Shown in pieces: positions 1 to 8,660 of a stretch of DNA of 36,451 nt. The notes beneath the pieces were generated by a model that did no database searches, was not told where the DNA came from, and worked only from the letters and a program-made list of their open reading frames with translations. The stretch comes from Acidobacteriota bacterium (GTDB lineage: Bacteria; Acidobacteriota; Thermoanaerobaculia; Multivoradales; JBCCEF01). The first letter of the stretch is position 1. The number at the start of each line of letters is the position of its first letter. Where the stretch lies: the NCBI GenBank assembly GCA_039030395.1, contig JBCCEF010000031.1, forward strand, positions 1-36,451, written 5' to 3'. Position numbers and translations under genes: made by a program.

Positions 1-139
1 ACGCCACCGTCTCGGCCAAACCCTTCGAGGCCAAAGTGCTCGTGATCGCCGCCGTCAGCGTCGTCTTTCCATGATCTACGTGACCGATCGTACCGATGTT
101 CACGTGAGGCTTTGAACGATCAAACTTTTCCTTACCCAT
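1..139 (-). CDS. tuf: Elongation factor Tu, N-terminal part (runs off window)
   Basis: This is the first 46 codons of EF-Tu, the GTPase that delivers aminoacyl-tRNA to the ribosome. The start ATG is at 137-139 and follows an AGGAGG Shine-Dalgarno about 8 nt upstream. The N-terminus [19 protein letters not shown] and the P-loop GHVDHGKTT are diagnostic. It lies 29 nt downstream of fusA on the same strand, the standard last position of the str operon (rpsL-rpsG-fusA-tuf). The rest of the gene lies left of the window. A second tuf gene enters at the right edge, but only its 3' end is present, so the two copies cannot be compared here. Confidence 0.97.
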   Translation of the reverse strand, partial: MGKEKFDRSKPHVNIGTIGHVDHGKTTLTAAITSTLASKGLAETVA

Positions 140-168
140 GGTGTTTCCCTCCTACGCTCTCTGCGCGG

Positions 169-2244
169 TCACCCGGCGGCCTTGGCCACCAGCTCCTCAC
201 TGACACTCTTCGGAGCCTGTTCATACGAGGCGAACTGCATTGTGTAGTTGGCCCGCCCCTGGCTCGCCGAGCGCAGGTCCGTGGCGTATCCGAACATTTC
301 CGACAACGGCACCCGGCAGGTGATGACCTGTGAATTGGCCCGGGCTTCCATACTCTGTACCCGCCCCCGGCGGGAGGTGATGTCGCCGATGACGTCTCCC
401 ATGTACTCCTCGGGGGTGACGACCTCGACCGCCATCACCGGCTCCATCAACACCGGCTTGGCCTTTTGGCAACCGTCCTGGAAGGCCATCGAACCGGCGA
501 TCTTGAAGGCGACCTCCGAAGAGTCCACGTCGTGGAAGCTGCCGTCGTAGAGATCCACTTCGATGCCGGTCACCGGGTAGCCGGCGAGGATCCCACTCTC
601 CATCGCCTCCTGGATTCCCTGCTCGACAGGCTTGATGAATTCCCGCGGGATCACGCCGCCGACGATCTTGTTGTTGAAGATGAACTCTTCTTCCTCCGTC
701 GGCCGCATGACGATCTTGGCGTGGCCGAACTGACCGCGGCCACCGCTCTGGCGGACGAAACGGCCTTCACCTTCGGCCTCCTTGGTGATGGTCTCCTTGT
801 AGGCCACCTGCGGCTTGCCGACATTGGCGCCAACGTTGAACTCGCGCACCAGACGATCGGTGATGATCTCCAGGTGCAGCTCGCCCATGCCGGAAATCAG
901 GGTCTGTCCGGTGTCCGGATCGGTGTGCACCCGGAAGGTCGGATCCTCCTTGGTGAGCTTGCCGAGGGCAACACCCAGCTTCTCCTGATCGGCCTTGGTC
1001 TTGGGCTCGATGGACACGGAGATTACCGGATCCGGGAAGGTCATCGACTCGAGCAACACCGGCGCGTCCGGCGCGCAGATGGTGTCGCCGGTGGTGACGT
1101 CCTTCAAGCCCACGGCGGCAGCGATGTCGCCGGCCCACACCTCGGAAATCTCTTCGCGCTTGTTGGCGTGCATCTTCAAGATCCGGCCGATGCGCTCGTT
1201 CTTCGAACGGGCGACGTTCAATACCGAAGCGCCGGACTGGACGCTGCCGGAGTACACCCGGAAGAAGGCGAGCTGGCCGACGAACGGGTCGGTCATGATC
1301 TTGAAAACCAGCGCGGAGAAAGGCGCATCGTCGTCCGACGGACGCTCGACGCTGGTCTCCTCACCGGGGATCATGCCCTCGACCGGCGGTACGTCGAGCG
1401 GCGACGGCAGGTAGTCCACTACCGCGTCGAGCAGCGGCTGGACACCCTTGTTCTTGAAGGCCGAACCGCACATCACCGGGTGCAGATCGCCGGAGATCGT
1501 GGCGCGGCGCAACGCCGCCTTGATCTCGTCGACGGTGACCTCTTCACCGGAGAGGTACTTCTCCAGCAGCTCGTCGTCCGTTTCGGACACCAGCTCGACC
1601 AGCTCTTCGCGCCGCTTGTGGGCCTCGTCCGCCAGCTCCTCGGGGATGTCGACGGTCTCGTAATCGGCGCCCATGGTCTCGTCGCGGTACAGGAAACCCT
1701 TCATCTCCACCAGATCGACAACGCCCCGGAGCTGATCCTCCGAACCCCAGGGAATCTGCAGCGCCACCGGCTTGGCGCCGAGGCGGGACTTCATCATGTC
1801 GATGGTGCGGTCAAAGTTGGCACCGACGCGGTCCATCTTGTTGACGAAGGCGATGCGGGGCACGCGGTAACCGTCGGCCTGACGCCACACCGTTTCCGAC
1901 TGCGGCTCGACACCGGCCACCGCATCGAACACCGCGACGGCGCCATCGAGCACGCGCAGGGAACGCTCCACTTCGGCGGTGAAGTCGACGTGTCCCGGGG
2001 TGTCGATGATGTTGATCCGGTAGTCGTTCCAGGAGCACTGAGTCGCAGCGGAGGTGATGGTGATGCCCCGCTCCTGCTCCTGGGCCATCCAGTCCATCGT
2101 CGCGGTGCCCTCGTGGACCTCGCCGATCTTGTAGTTGACGCCCGTGTAGAAAAGGATGCGCTCGGTGGTCGTCGTCTTACCGGCATCGATGTGGGCCATG
2201 ATGCCGATATTGCGCGTCTTTTCCAGGGAAACCTTGCGTGACAT
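169..2244 (-). CDS. fusA: Elongation factor G
   Basis: EF-G (691 aa) is the ribosomal translocase GTPase, which moves tRNA and mRNA after peptide bond formation. The N-terminal G domain has the P-loop [12 protein letters not shown] (about residues 17-28), the switch II motif DTPGHVDFT and the base-recognition motif NKMDR. Length is typical for bacterial EF-G. ATG is at 2242-2244; the Shine-Dalgarno is weak (AGAGAG region upstream). It sits between rpsG (118 nt upstream) and tuf (29 nt downstream) in a conventional str operon. The long opposite-strand frame through it is a high-GC shadow. Nothing in the protein looks unusual. Confidence 0.98.
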   Translation of the reverse strand: MSRKVSLEKTRNIGIMAHIDAGKTTTTERILFYTGVNYKIGEVHEGTATMDWMAQEQERGITITSAATQCSWNDYRINIIDTPGHVDFTAEVERSLRVLDGAVAVFDAVAGVEPQSETVWRQADGYRVPRIAFVNKMDRVGANFDRTIDMMKSRLGAKPVALQIPWGSEDQLRGVVDLVEMKGFLYRDETMGADYETVDIPEELADEAHKRREELVELVSETDDELLEKYLSGEEVTVDEIKAALRRATISGDLHPVMCGSAFKNKGVQPLLDAVVDYLPSPLDVPPVEGMIPGEETSVERPSDDDAPFSALVFKIMTDPFVGQLAFFRVYSGSVQSGASVLNVARSKNERIGRILKMHANKREEISEVWAGDIAAAVGLKDVTTGDTICAPDAPVLLESMTFPDPVISVSIEPKTKADQEKLGVALGKLTKEDPTFRVHTDPDTGQTLISGMGELHLEIITDRLVREFNVGANVGKPQVAYKETITKEAEGEGRFVRQSGGRGQFGHAKIVMRPTEEEEFIFNNKIVGGVIPREFIKPVEQGIQEAMESGILAGYPVTGIEVDLYDGSFHDVDSSEVAFKIAGSMAFQDGCQKAKPVLMEPVMAVEVVTPEEYMGDVIGDITSRRGRVQSMEARANSQVITCRVPLSEMFGYATDLRSASQGRANYTMQFASYEQAPKSVSEELVAKAAG

Positions 2245-2362
2245 GATCTGAAACTCTCTAGTGAACTCGATCTATTGCGACGTTGGGGCCGCGGAGCGTC
2301 GCGATTGCGCGCTCTCGGCAAACCCAAGAATCTTTGGTTGTTGAAGTCGGGGAGCGGAAGCC

Positions 2363-2836
2363 TTACCAGCGGTAGTGCGAAAACGCTTTGTTCGCATCCG
2401 CCATGCGGTGCGTATCCTCTCTCTTCTTCACCGCTCCGCCGCGGCTTTCGGCAGCTTCCGAAAGCTCACCGGCCAAACGCTGCCGCATCGTCTTTTCTCC
2501 GCGGCTCTTGGCGGCGCTGATGATCCAGCGCATGGACAAGGCGAGGCGACGACCCGGGCGCACTTCGATGGGCACCTGGTAGGTCGAGCCGCCCACACGC
2601 CGGGACTTCACCTCGACGGCCGGCTTGACGTTTTCGATCGCCCGCTTGAAAACCTTCATGGCGTCGCCGTCTTCGGCGCGCTCGCCGATGGTGCTGAGGG
2701 CGTCATAGATGATCCGCTCGGCGACCGCCTTCTTACCGTCCTCCATCAGGACGTTGACGAACTTGGTCACCAACTGCGAGTTGTAGATCGGATCGGCCAG
2801 GATCTCCCGCTTCGGAACTTCGCGTCTTCTGGGCAT
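2363..2836 (-). CDS. rpsG: 30S ribosomal protein S7
   Basis: Protein S7 (157 aa) is a primary 16S rRNA binder that nucleates assembly of the 30S head and contacts E-site tRNA. The N-terminus [16 protein letters not shown] and the core run [15 protein letters not shown] match the family, and length is standard. ATG is at 2834-2836, 12 nt after the rpsL stop codon, so the two genes are very likely co-transcribed and translationally linked. The 118-nt gap to fusA holds only a weak imperfect hairpin. Confidence 0.98.
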   Translation of the reverse strand: MPRRREVPKREILADPIYNSQLVTKFVNVLMEDGKKAVAERIIYDALSTIGERAEDGDAMKVFKRAIENVKPAVEVKSRRVGGSTYQVPIEVRPGRRLALSMRWIISAAKSRGEKTMRQRLAGELSEAAESRGGAVKKREDTHRMADANKAFSHYRW

Positions 2837-2848
2837 GCCTTGTTCCCT

Positions 2849-3223
2849 CTAAGCCTTCGGGCGCTTGGCGCCGTACTTCGAACGACCCTGGCGGCGACCG
2901 TCGACGCCGACGGCATCGAGGGTTCCGCGGATTACGTGATAGCGCACACCGGGAAGGTCCTTCACACGGCCGCCGCGAATGAGCACAATCGAGTGCTCCT
3001 GCAGGTTGTGGCCGACCCCCGGAATATAGGTGGTCACTTCGATCCCGTTGGTCAAGCGAACACGGGCGACCTTACGGAGAGCCGAGTTTGGCTTCTTGGG
3101 CGTCTGGGTATACACGCGCACGCAAACCCCACGACGCTGCGGACAGCCTTGCAGAGCCGGGCTCTTGGTCTTGGTCTTGATGCGCTCGCGTCCCTTGCGC
3201 ACCAACTGCTGAATCGTAGGCAT
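2849..3223 (-). CDS. rpsL: 30S ribosomal protein S12
   Basis: S12 (124 aa) lies at the decoding centre of the 30S subunit. The family signature [11 protein letters not shown] is present with Lys43, and [13 protein letters not shown] carries Lys88 and Asp89. Lys43 and Lys88 are the residues classically altered in streptomycin resistance, so this copy looks wild-type. Asp89 is the usual site of beta-methylthiolation. It is the first gene of the str operon and has a leader of about 265 nt from the predicted promoter at 3495-3523. Confidence 0.98.
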   Translation of the reverse strand: MPTIQQLVRKGRERIKTKTKSPALQGCPQRRGVCVRVYTQTPKKPNSALRKVARVRLTNGIEVTTYIPGVGHNLQEHSIVLIRGGRVKDLPGVRYHVIRGTLDAVGVDGRRQGRSKYGAKRPKA

Positions 3224-3494
3224 GCGTCAACTCTCCTAAACATCGCGGATCGATCCCATAAGCGGGATTGCGGCCACGAAGCATATCGAGGCTCACGGCT
3301 GGCCCAAGGCCCTCCGCGGCCCCGCTTTCGACTACTCGCCCTCACCCGTAGGCGGGGCCTGTCCGAAGACGAAAAAGTCGCCACGGTCCCCGGGCGGGGA
3401 CCCTCGGCGCGAAAACTCGCCGACAGTAACAGGGCTGCATCCGCCCCGTCAACCTCTCGGTTGCCGACCTGTCGAAGGGCCGGCGTGAAGGCGG
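3224..3494 (-). other. Long 5' leader of the str operon, with a hairpin
   Basis: No gene is visible between the rpsL start and the upstream promoter. The leader contains a perfect 7-bp hairpin at 3385-3402 (GGTCCCC, 4-nt loop, GGGGACC). On the minus strand it is followed about 8 nt later by five T residues (3372-3376). The gap between stem and T run is longer than in a canonical intrinsic terminator, so an attenuator role is only a possibility. No ribosomal-protein binding motif was recognised. Confidence 0.4.
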
Positions 3495-3523
3495 AGTATA
3501 GCCATCCACCCAGTGCGATGCAA
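3495..3523 (-). promoter_or_regulatory. Predicted sigma-70-type promoter of the str operon
   Basis: On the minus strand, a -35 element TTGCAT (3518-3523) and a -10 element TATACT (3495-3500; 5 of 6 matches to TATAAT) are separated by exactly 17 nt. It lies just after the stop codon of the glycosyltransferase gene and points at rpsL. No terminator separates it from the upstream GH13/glycosyltransferase pair, so read-through from that pair into rpsL is also possible. Confidence 0.65.
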
Positions 3524-3526
3524 GGG

Positions 3527-4660
3527 CTAGTCGACGAGAGACTCCAGAGCCTCGTCCATGGCCGCGCCACGGCGGGACCAGAAGTACTCCTCGACCCGCG
3601 CGCGCTGGCCGATGGGCGGTTGCCTCAGGGAGGCGTCGCCCGCGGCGAGGGCCGCCAGGCGCTCCGCCAGGGCGCCGGCCTCGCCCTCACCCGACGCCTG
3701 GTAGAAGAGGTCATCGCCCAGCGGGCCGAAGATCTCCGGGTAGGCCAACCGCCGCGGCAACAGCGGCCGGGCGCCGGCCGCGGCCGCCTCCAGCACCCCC
3801 AGACCGAAGAACTCGTGGCGGGCAGTGGAGACCACCACATCCCCCAGCCGCAGCCCCGCCTCGTAGTCTTCCCGACTTTCCAGCCAGCCCCAATGCAGGA
3901 TGTGCTCGGCCAGCCGCTTTCGGGCCCGTCCAAAAACCGCCGGCCGGCGTTCGAAGGACTCACCGAGCACCACCAACCGCAGATCGGCGCCGGCAGCGAG
4001 CGCCCGTTCCACCGCCTCGAAGAATACTTCCGGCCCCTTGTCGTGCTCCCAACGGGCGACCCACAGCAGGGTCAGCGGCCCACCGGAGGTCGGCCCAGGA
4101 GAAGGTTGAAGGCGCCCCGCGATCGCCGGAATGCCCGGCGCCTGCACCACGCTCCGGCGGCGGATCTCTTCGATCTCCGCCAGCGGTCGATGATCGGGCA
4201 TCCGCCGGATGAGGGCCTCCGTCGCGCCCGACCAGTCGTCGCGATGGAAGGCGGAGTTGAACCACACCGCCTCGGCCGCCAGGGCGGAGGTCAGGTGGCT
4301 GAAGGCGAAGTGGAGATCGCGCCGCCGGGCAGACTCTCCGACCGCGGACGACAGCGGATAGGTGAGCTGGTTCTCGTGGAAGTAGAGCACCGCCGGCAGG
4401 GAGGCCACCTCCGGCGCCAGCCCCCGGAGCTGCGCCAGGTCCAGCATGCTCGAAGCCCACAGCAGGTCCCAGCGCTCACCCTCGGACCAGCGCCGACGGA
4501 TCCGCCGGGCGAAGGTCAGTGGTGCGTGGCGCATGCGCCAGCGCCACTTGAAGGGCGGCAGGCCGAGGATCGTCCAGCGATGGCGGCTGACCTCGGACCA
4601 GCCGATGAGAAACGCGCGGTGGCTACCGCCGTCGTAGGGCTCGAGGGCGAGTACCCGCAC
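3527..4660 (-). CDS. tRNA-queuosine alpha-mannosyltransferase-like glycosyltransferase (DUF3524/GT4)
   Basis: The 377-aa protein belongs to the family of animal QTMAN (formerly GTDC1), which adds mannose to queuosine in tRNA-Asp. Family hallmarks: an N-terminal EPYDGGSHRAFLIGW (residues 7-21), KWRWRMRHAPLTFA (38-51), FHENQLTYP (94-102), and a C-terminal GT4 donor domain with WEHDKG (204-209) and the E-x7-E motif EFFGLGVLE (Glu283, Glu291). The start is GTG at 4658-4660, 2 nt after the stop of the upstream GH13 gene. The only Shine-Dalgarno (GAGGAGT) lies inside that gene's last codons, so the two are probably translationally coupled. No queuosine biosynthesis gene is in the window. The bacterial substrate is inferred, and another acceptor is possible. 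Confidence 0.8.
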   Translation of the reverse strand: MRVLALEPYDGGSHRAFLIGWSEVSRHRWTILGLPPFKWRWRMRHAPLTFARRIRRRWSEGERWDLLWASSMLDLAQLRGLAPEVASLPAVLYFHENQLTYPLSSAVGESARRRDLHFAFSHLTSALAAEAVWFNSAFHRDDWSGATEALIRRMPDHRPLAEIEEIRRRSVVQAPGIPAIAGRLQPSPGPTSGGPLTLLWVARWEHDKGPEVFFEAVERALAAGADLRLVVLGESFERRPAVFGRARKRLAEHILHWGWLESREDYEAGLRLGDVVVSTARHEFFGLGVLEAAAAGARPLLPRRLAYPEIFGPLGDDLFYQASGEGEAGALAERLAALAAGDASLRQPPIGQRARVEEYFWSRRGAAMDEALESLVD

Positions 4661-4662
4661 CG

Positions 4663-7600
4663 CTACTCCTCTTCCTCGCTGAGGTCGTCGGTCGCGGCCT
4701 CGTCGTCAAAGCGGACAGATGCCTCCCCACCGAGGAGGCGCCGCAGGCTGTCCAGCCGATAGCCGGAAGCCGCCGACGCGGTGGACAGGTCTTGCAGCAG
4801 ATCCGCCGCTCGGGATGGGTTCATCTCCGGCTCGTCGCCGGCTTCCGCCAGGGCGGCGGTGAGGGCCAGCCAGCGCACGAAGGTGGCGAAGGCCTCGCGA
4901 TGGAACCACACCGTGTCGTCGAAGCGGTGGACCCCGAGGAAGCGACGGACCTCCGGATCGACCAGCCAACGTTCGAACAGCTCGCCGGCGCCCGACTCGA
5001 CCTTTGCCCGCCACCAGTTCGCGAAGGAAGAGTCGGTGAACAGGCGGACCGCCTGGGCGCGGGCGTCGCTCTCCTCCTCTTCGGCCCCAACGGCGACGGC
5101 GCGGCGAATCTCCGGCAGCAGCAGCCATTGGTCGACCAGATCCCGCGGCGCCTCTGTTCCCGTACCAACCTCCGCCAGGGCCGCGAGCACCACTCGGCAG
5201 GCAACGGCCATCAGCTCCCCTCGGCGAGTCTCGAGATCCTCCGAACCCCACAGGCCGAAGGTCAACGGGCCGGTCGCCCGCGGCAAGCGGCTGAGGTCCG
5301 CGAGGGTTTCGCGTAGCCCGGCGACGACTTCGGCAAGGGCATCCTCACTCACGACGGGGATCGCGGAAGCGGAGTCTGCGAGCCCCCCGACCCCCGCCGC
5401 AAGGTGCGGCGCCACCTCCCTGAAGACCGCCTCGGACCGGGTGACGAACGCCTCGATCGCCGGCTCCGGATTGCTCTCCCGCCATAGCCGCAGCAGAGCC
5501 GGCGACGACAGGAGCTCTCCCACCGGCGCCCGCACCGGCTGCACCAGGCGCTCCCGGAAAGCCACGTCCATGTCCGCCACCGCGTGGCCGTGAAGGGCCT
5601 CCGCCAGCGAAGCCCAGGCGCCTCCAGGATCCTCCACCGAGCGGAAATCGAGGTACACCCGGTGTTCATAGGGTCCCAGCTCCGCCACCAGGCCGCGCTC
5701 GCAGAGGATCCGGCCGGAAAGGATGCGCTCGCCGCCGGCCACCGCGTCTCGGAAGATCCAGAACACATCATCTCGCGGCTCGAAGCCGAGGGCCTCGCCG
5801 AGGGACTCGCTGCGGGTGAGGCCGCCAGACCGCCCCTTACTCTGGCCCTGGCCCTGATCCCGGTCGCGATCGGCGAAGGGCACGCTCAACCGGATCGATC
5901 CGGCGGTCATCGCCGCCCGGTTGTGCACCAGCACCAGCGCGCGCTCGTCGCCGCGACGATTCGAGAAGGCGTACACATCCGCGTTGACCTCGCCGCCAGC
6001 GGCCTCGAAGGGGAACAGCCGGAAGGTCGCCACCTCGGCGAACAGCGCTCGCCGCCGCAGCAGCGGCGCGATCATCCGCTCGTGATGGGCCACGAGCCCG
6101 CGGTCCGGCGCCTCGTCGCGGTAGGCCCGGCGATACTCCATACCGTACTTCTCGCCCAGCCCTTCCCACTGCCCGTGACCGAACATCGGCAACCCCGGCA
6201 GGGTGACCAGCAACACACAGGCGGCGAAGTACTTGTCCCCCTGGCCGAACTGTTCGAGGGCCGTCTTTTCGTCGGGATTGGTGAGGAAGTTGAGGAACCG
6301 CTTGAGGATCTCCGGCTCGAAGGCGAGCACCTCTGCCAGCGAGCGCTGGAGCTGGTCGTTCGATTCATCCCGCAGCATGTGCATGAAGGCGCTGTTGTAC
6401 ACCCGGTGCATGCCGAGGGTGCGCACGAAGTAGCTCTCCATCAGCCAGAAGGCCTCGGCCAGCAGCAGAGTGTCCGGCACCTCCTCGGCGATGCGGTCGA
6501 CTACCCGGCGCCAGAACTCCTCCGGCATGCGGCGGGCGAACTCCTCCGCCGGCAGGGCGTGTTCGGCGCGGGAAGGAATGTCGCCCCCCTCGCCCGGTTG
6601 CGGATACCAAAGGCGCTGGACGTGGCGTTTGGCCAGGGTCATGGCGGCATCGAAGCGGATGACCGGAAAGCGCCGGGCGACGGCCAGGATCTCCTTGATC
6701 ACCGCCTCCTGCACTTCCGGATTCAGATAGTCGAGCTGGGCCGTGTCGTTCCACGGCAGCGAGGTGCCGTCGTTGCCGTGGTAGACGAAGGCTTCCGCCG
6801 GTGGCGAGACCGAACGATCCACCCGGCGAAAGACCACCGCCGCATCGCTGCGGTCCCAGTAGCCATCCTCCAGATAAATCCCCACCGCCGGATCCGGCGA
6901 CAGGTCGGGCCCGGCGAAGGTGTAGTTCGGAAACGGGCACACGGGGACGGAAAGAAACCGCTCCGGATGCTCCAACACCCACTCCGAATCCACCCCGAAG
7001 TGGTTGGGCACCATGTCGCAGGCAAGGCGCAAGCCACGCTCCACGGCGCGGCGCCGAAGGTCGTCCAGGGCTTCGTCGCCGCCCAACTCCTCGGCGATGC
7101 GGTAGGCGCCGATGGCGTAGGCGGAGGGCGCTGCCTCGGGATTGCCGCAGCGGCGCTTGATCTCCGCCGAGGCGGGACTGCGCTCCCACAGGCCGATCAG
7201 CCACAGGCCGGTGACGCCGCGCAGGGCCAGGCGATCGAGTTCGGCATCGGGAACGGCGTCGAGGGTGGCGATCGGCCGGCCGTGGTCGCGGCTCAACTGG
7301 TCGAGCCACACCAGGGCGTTCTTGGCCGCCAACACCAGCTCCGGCATCCAGCTCCGGTCGGCGCTGAAACGCTTCTCGCCAACGGCCAGATCCGCCGCGT
7401 CGATCGCCGGCGGGGGCGGAGGTGGCGGCCCGCCGGGGCCGACGAACACCGGCTTTTCCTCCTCCCGGAGGACGTCCCGCGCCAGCAGCAGTTCACGCCG
7501 CGCCGGCGGAGGCTGGCGCCCCTCGTCTTCCAGCACCAGGGCGAGCTGTTGATCGACGGAGTTCGGCGCCTCGCGCAGCGGCGCGACCCACTCGGCAAAG

Positions 7601-8154
7601 GCTCCGCCCCCTTCCTCCAAAGGCAGCGCATCGGACCACTCCTCCAGGCTGGCGACCATCTCGCCATAGCCGGTGTCGGCGTCCAGTTCGGCATCGTCGA
7701 ACAGATCGCGCAGGCGGGCGAAGGCGGGGTTGCGGTTGATCAGCCACAGGCGGACCATCGCCGCCAGAGCGGCCTCGTCGGCGTCCGCCTGGGCGAGTTC
7801 TTCCGACAGTCCCTCCAGAGGGTAGAGGTCGCGCAGGCGGCGGAAGGCGGCGGACAGGCGCTCGGCACCGAATCGGTCCCGCAGCCAGCCGAGGGCCCGC
7901 GCCAGGACTCCCGAACCGGCACTCCGCCGGAGGCGGTCGAGCAGGCGGCCGGAGTAGGAATGGAGTTGGAGAAGCGCAAAGAGGTGGCCGGCGCGCACCC
8001 CTCGCTCGGGATGGCGCACCACATCGCGCTCCTTGTCCAGCCGGCGCGCCAAGGCCCGCACCGCCGCCAGGCTACGGCCGCTCGGCCCGAGACCCGGCGC
8101 TCCGTCCGCCAGCTCCAACCGCTCCAAGGCAACGCGTGTGAAGGGAAGGTCCAT
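4663..8154 (-). CDS. Large GH13 alpha-amylase-family protein with long N- and C-terminal extensions
   Basis: The 1163-aa protein has a GH13 catalytic barrel at roughly residues 260-760. Region I is DMVPNH (380-385). Region II is IRFDAAMTLAKRH, with Arg500 and Asp502 (predicted nucleophile). Region III is LLLAEAFW, with Glu567 (predicted acid/base). Region IV is FLTNPDE, with Asp628 (predicted transition-state stabiliser). The usual NHD of region IV is NPD here. There is no signal peptide, so it is probably cytoplasmic and acts on alpha-glucans or maltooligosaccharides. The N-terminal 235 residues are helical and Arg/Glu-rich and are joined by a GG-plus-seven-proline linker (241-249). About 400 C-terminal residues match no domain I recognise. 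It is followed directly by the glycosyltransferase gene. The ATG (8152-8154) lacks a Shine-Dalgarno and follows a TATCTT box by 9 nt. Exact substrate and GH13 subfamily are not determinable by eye. Confidence 0.85.
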   Translation of the reverse strand: MDLPFTRVALERLELADGAPGLGPSGRSLAAVRALARRLDKERDVVRHPERGVRAGHLFALLQLHSYSGRLLDRLRRSAGSGVLARALGWLRDRFGAERLSAAFRRLRDLYPLEGLSEELAQADADEAALAAMVRLWLINRNPAFARLRDLFDDAELDADTGYGEMVASLEEWSDALPLEEGGGAFAEWVAPLREAPNSVDQQLALVLEDEGRQPPPARRELLLARDVLREEEKPVFVGPGGPPPPPPPAIDAADLAVGEKRFSADRSWMPELVLAAKNALVWLDQLSRDHGRPIATLDAVPDAELDRLALRGVTGLWLIGLWERSPASAEIKRRCGNPEAAPSAYAIGAYRIAEELGGDEALDDLRRRAVERGLRLACDMVPNHFGVDSEWVLEHPERFLSVPVCPFPNYTFAGPDLSPDPAVGIYLEDGYWDRSDAAVVFRRVDRSVSPPAEAFVYHGNDGTSLPWNDTAQLDYLNPEVQEAVIKEILAVARRFPVIRFDAAMTLAKRHVQRLWYPQPGEGGDIPSRAEHALPAEEFARRMPEEFWRRVVDRIAEEVPDTLLLAEAFWLMESYFVRTLGMHRVYNSAFMHMLRDESNDQLQRSLAEVLAFEPEILKRFLNFLTNPDEKTALEQFGQGDKYFAACVLLVTLPGLPMFGHGQWEGLGEKYGMEYRRAYRDEAPDRGLVAHHERMIAPLLRRRALFAEVATFRLFPFEAAGGEVNADVYAFSNRRGDERALVLVHNRAAMTAGSIRLSVPFADRDRDQGQGQSKGRSGGLTRSESLGEALGFEPRDDVFWIFRDAVAGGERILSGRILCERGLVAELGPYEHRVYLDFRSVEDPGGAWASLAEALHGHAVADMDVAFRERLVQPVRAPVGELLSSPALLRLWRESNPEPAIEAFVTRSEAVFREVAPHLAAGVGGLADSASAIPVVSEDALAEVVAGLRETLADLSRLPRATGPLTFGLWGSEDLETRRGELMAVACRVVLAALAEVGTGTEAPRDLVDQWLLLPEIRRAVAVGAEEEESDARAQAVRLFTDSSFANWWRAKVESGAGELFERWLVDPEVRRFLGVHRFDDTVWFHREAFATFVRWLALTAALAEAGDEPEMNPSRAADLLQDLSTASAASGYRLDSLRRLLGGEASVRFDDEAATDDLSEEEE

Positions 8155-8163
8155 GCGGAACGA

Positions 8164-8169
8164 AAGATA
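8164..8169 (-). promoter_or_regulatory. -10-like box TATCTT for the GH13 gene, probably leaderless
   Basis: On the minus strand, GGTATCTT ends 9 nt before the ATG of the GH13 gene. Transcription starting at the usual distance from a -10 element would leave 0-3 nt of leader, and no Shine-Dalgarno is present. The box has the same GGTAnnnT form as those before the photolyase and pyrD genes. Confidence 0.45.
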
Positions 8170-8246
8170 CCAGCGGCGTGCCGGGACTCCCGCCGCGGCC
8201 TACAATGAAGGGAGACGCTTTCCACCCAACGTCCGGAGAACCGCCC

Positions 8247-8645
8247 ATGCGCCCCACCCTCCTCGCCTGCACCCTCTTTGCCCTCGCCTGCCAGAGCAGT
8301 CCCGCCGAGGATCTGCCGGCGGTGAGTCCCGGAGAATCGTTCCGCCTGGCCGTCGGCGAGAGCGCTCGCCTGGACCTCCTCGGCTGGCGGGTGACCTTCG
8401 TGGAGGTGGTGGGAGATTCGCGCTGCCCAAAGGGAGTGCAGTGCGTGTGGGCAGGCGAAGCGACGGTGCGGCTGGAGATCGAGCACGATGGCGAAACGAG
8501 CCGCCATGAGGTTTCGAGTCTCAAGGAGAGGGCCGACGTCAACGGCCGCACCTGCCATCTGCGCCAGGTTGATCCCTACCCGGAGAGCAGCGAGAGGATC
8601 CCGCCGGAGGACTACTCCATCGAGCTGGAGTTCGCCGCCGAGTAG
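8247..8645 (+). CDS. Small putative lipoprotein with CPxGVxCVWAG motif
   Basis: This 132-aa protein starts at ATG 8247, preceded by a GGAGAA Shine-Dalgarno. The N-terminus MRPTLLACTLFALACQSS reads as a lipoprotein signal with the lipidated Cys at residue 15; the -3 residue is Ala, which is less usual. The mature part contains DSRCPKGVQCVWAGEA, a motif I recognise from uncharacterised secreted proteins, and a third cysteine near residue 100. The two motif cysteines could form a disulfide. In-frame codons upstream (from 8178) are less likely because they would hide the signal peptide behind charged residues. TACAAT at 8200 is a possible -10. It is divergent from GH13 and convergent with gap. 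Function unknown. Confidence 0.7.
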   Translation: MRPTLLACTLFALACQSSPAEDLPAVSPGESFRLAVGESARLDLLGWRVTFVEVVGDSRCPKGVQCVWAGEATVRLEIEHDGETSRHEVSSLKERADVNGRTCHLRQVDPYPESSERIPPEDYSIELEFAAE

Positions 8646-8660
8646 CGGTCAAGTCCTTCT

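Noticed and set aside
466-2241. Long plus-strand open frame opposite fusA
   Set aside because: Antisense shadow of a high-GC gene; EF-G on the other strand is unambiguous.
2375-4762. 795-codon plus-strand open frame across rpsG, rpsL and the glycosyltransferase
   Set aside because: It spans three real minus-strand genes and their spacers, with His/Arg-rich composition typical of antisense frames.
5584-8208. 874-codon plus-strand open frame opposite the GH13 gene
   Set aside because: Shadow of a real gene with intact catalytic motifs on the minus strand.
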